Below, piece by piece: positions 62,622-64,000 of a stretch of 64,000 nt of DNA. A program made the translations under genes and the position numbers. Below the pieces are notes generated by a model. The model had not been told where the DNA came from. It was given only the letters and a program-made list of their open reading frames with translations, and did not search any database. Location: positions 1-64,000 of the forward strand of contig JAQTXD010000006.1 in NCBI GenBank assembly GCA_028688955.1, in the 5' to 3' direction. Within the stretch, counting starts at the first letter, position 1. The number at the start of each line of letters is the position of its first letter. This stretch comes from Desulfuromonadaceae bacterium (lineage in GTDB: Bacteria > Desulfobacterota > Desulfuromonadia > Geobacterales > Pseudopelobacteraceae).

Positions 62622-63866
62622 ATGGCATTCTCCCGATTTATTTCCCGTCGCATGGTGTTGGGCGGGGTCGTATTACTGATTATCGGCGCAGTCTCTTTTA
62701 TACGGTTGCAGGGTAAAAAAGTCACGGGTATTCCGGTGGAACGGAAGGATCTGCTCCAGACTGTTGTAACTACCGGCCGGGTGACGTCTCTGGCGAGGGT
62801 GGATGTGGGGAGTCAGATCCTTGGTTCGGTTGCTGCCGTTCTGGTTGATTCGGGAGACCGGGTCAGGGCCGGTCAGATACTGATTCAGTTGCGGGATGAT
62901 GAGGCACGTGCTGCGCTTGACCAGGCGCAGGCTGTCGTACGTGAACAGGAAGAACGTCTGAAACAGATTGGCAATGTTGATCGGCCGGTCAGCCAGCAGC
63001 GGGTTGCAGAGGCTGAAGCGACCCTGCGTCAGGCCACAAGCACGTATGACCGGGCCCAAAAACTGTACGATGCAGGAATCACCAGTCGCGCCGATTTTGA
63101 TGATGCGGTGCGTGCCCGGGATGTGGCCGCCGGGATCGTTGAACGAGAACGTCTTCAGCGGAGCAACAGCCGTCCGCAGGGTGGTGATATAAAACTGGTT
63201 GAAGCCCGCCTTAGTCAAGCGCGGGCCGCGGTTGACGGGGCGCGGGAACGTCTGGTCCGCACAGTAATTACCGCTCCCGGAGATGGTACGGTGATTGGTC
63301 GGAAAGTGGAAGTCGGTGATGTTGTACAGCCTGGTGTGCCGCTTCTGGTGCTTTCCCGCACGGGACGCACCCAGATAACCGCCCAGCTTGATGAGAAAAA
63401 TCTTGGCCTGTTGCGGGTTGGTCAGACTGCAGTCGGTTCGGCGGATGCATACCCCGATCGCTCGTTTCCGGCCCGACTGGTTACCGTTGTCCCCGCTGTT
63501 GACCCGCAACGAGGTACCGTGGAGGCGCGCTGTGATGTCACTGAACCACCACCCTACCTTGTGCCGGACATGACCGTATCACTTGAAATAGAAGTTGCCC
63601 GCCACGCCAGGGTGCTGACTGTGCCGTCGGAAGCGGTACGGGATGCTTCGTCTGCTCCCTGGGTGATGGTTGCCAGAGATGGCCGGGCGGAGCGTCAGGA
63701 TATTTCCCTCGGCATACGGGGGAGCGGCTCCAGCGAAGTTAAAAAAGGTCTCAAAGAGGGGGAAATCATTCTATCAGGAGCAGAAAAAATAGCTGTCGGC
63801 AGCAGAATCCGCCTGCAGGTTGCAGCCGCTGATAGAAGAGCCGGTGATAAATCAAATGCGCATTGA
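62622..63866 (+). CDS. Efflux periplasmic adaptor (MacA-like HlyD family)
   Basis: A 414-residue membrane fusion protein. An N-terminal anchor helix (MVLGGVVLLIIGAVSF) is followed by the barrel-sandwich hybrid (GSQILGSVAAVLVDSGDRV), a long coiled-coil hairpin (~90-200) and the second lipoyl half (TVITAPGDGTVIGRKVEVGDVV). The C-terminal membrane-proximal domain is present. Such adaptors link an inner-membrane pump to a TolC-type channel. ATG at 62622 has GAGGT upstream; the longer frame to 62520 lacks support. It overlaps the next gene by 11 bases. Confidence 0.92.
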   Translation: MAFSRFISRRMVLGGVVLLIIGAVSFIRLQGKKVTGIPVERKDLLQTVVTTGRVTSLARVDVGSQILGSVAAVLVDSGDRVRAGQILIQLRDDEARAALDQAQAVVREQEERLKQIGNVDRPVSQQRVAEAEATLRQATSTYDRAQKLYDAGITSRADFDDAVRARDVAAGIVERERLQRSNSRPQGGDIKLVEARLSQARAAVDGARERLVRTVITAPGDGTVIGRKVEVGDVVQPGVPLLVLSRTGRTQITAQLDEKNLGLLRVGQTAVGSADAYPDRSFPARLVTVVPAVDPQRGTVEARCDVTEPPPYLVPDMTVSLEIEVARHARVLTVPSEAVRDASSAPWVMVARDGRAERQDISLGIRGSGSSEVKKGLKEGEIILSGAEKIAVGSRIRLQVAAADRRAGDKSNAH

Positions 63867-64000
63867 GTGGCTGCTGGCACTCCGTTTTCTGAAAGAGGGG
63901 AGAGCACAAACCTTTTTCATGCTGGGCGGAGTCACGATGGGGGTAGGGGTCATCGTCTTCCTGACTTCGCTGATCACCGGACTGCAGCGCAGCATCATTC
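63856..64000 (+). CDS. ABC transporter permease, MacB/LolE-like (truncated by window edge)
   Basis: Only the first 48 codons are visible: MRIEWLLALRFLKEGR, then a membrane helix (FFMLGGVTMGVGVIVFLTSL) and GLQRSII. This is the N-terminus of FtsX-type permeases such as MacB, DevC or LolE, which work with an HlyD adaptor and a separate ATPase. The ATG overlaps the adaptor's stop codon region by 11 bases, so they form an operon. The rest lies beyond the window. Confidence 0.85.
   Translation, partial: MRIEWLLALRFLKEGRAQTFFMLGGVTMGVGVIVFLTSLITGLQRSII

Overview
This window reads as chromosomal DNA of a Desulfuromonadales/Geobacterales-type bacterium (Geobacter, Trichlorobacter or Pelobacter-like). 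I infer this from gene content: hopanoid genes hpnJ/hpnK, a [NiFe]-hydrogenase maturation operon, the carboxyspermidine route to polyamines, several GGDEF and chemotaxis-type signalling proteins, bacteriohemerythrin and protoglobin proteins, and paired parvulin lipoproteins. Coding density is high, most genes lie in tight co-directional runs, and no rRNA or tRNA gene was recognised.

Layout. 1-2.6 kb: 3' part of mutS, then an RRM protein and an HNH nuclease. 2.6-6.5 kb (minus strand): a polar amino-acid ABC transporter operon (ATPase, binding protein, two permeases, TSUP permease) with a stem-loop after the binding-protein gene. 6.6-9.2 kb: four small envelope or unknown proteins (DUF3108, a DUF3467-like protein, a DUF4350-like protein, a ComEA-like HhH protein). 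9.3-14.3 kb: hpnJ-hpnK-EamA half-transporter, proC, and polyphosphate:AMP phosphotransferase. 14.3-16.3 kb: an accessory patch with a gene-poor stretch, a DUF1778/GNAT toxin-antitoxin pair, a palindromic dispersed repeat, a 51-codon stub of cas5 and a dying three-repeat CRISPR array. 16.3-22.2 kb (minus): hypB-hypF-hypC-hypD followed without a break by a protoglobin-PsiE fusion and a HAD phosphatase. 22.4-26.6 kb: an MsbA-like exporter and priA. 26.7-32.4 kb: a membrane diguanylate cyclase, then the polyamine operon speA-carboxyspermidine dehydrogenase-nspC-small ORF.

32.6-36.8 kb: hsp20, lon and an amidohydrolase. 36.9-44.6 kb: lspA/ileS (minus), mreB, a GT2-like protein, gmhA and hldE (ADP-heptose synthesis for LPS). 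44.7-52.7 kb: a protein with two degenerate receivers, two parvulin lipoproteins (minus), thiL, tkt, a Crp/Fnr regulator and aroF. 52.7-53.0 kb: a probable structured RNA, most like 6S RNA, with its own promoter and terminator. 53.0-58.1 kb: redox and stress genes (old yellow enzyme, hemerythrin, DCC protein, an inactive-rhodanese/YceI fusion, a membrane protein and a ferredoxin-nitroreductase). 58.2-62.3 kb: a minimal chemosensory-type operon (receiver, CheC, PAS-GGDEF, CheA without P2) facing a second CheY. 62.6-64 kb: an efflux adaptor and the start of its ABC permease, cut by the window edge.

Most notable points: hypF seems to lack any ATG/GTG/TTG start and probably uses CTG overlapping the hypB stop codon as CTGA; the CRISPR-Cas locus is caught late in decay; the globin-PsiE membrane protein sits inside the hydrogenase maturation operon; the CheY-CheC-GGDEF-CheA operon contains no receptor or CheW; and the 52.78-52.95 kb RNA is flanked by clear transcription signals. 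Functional statements rest on recognisable motifs and family knowledge; no database search was run.
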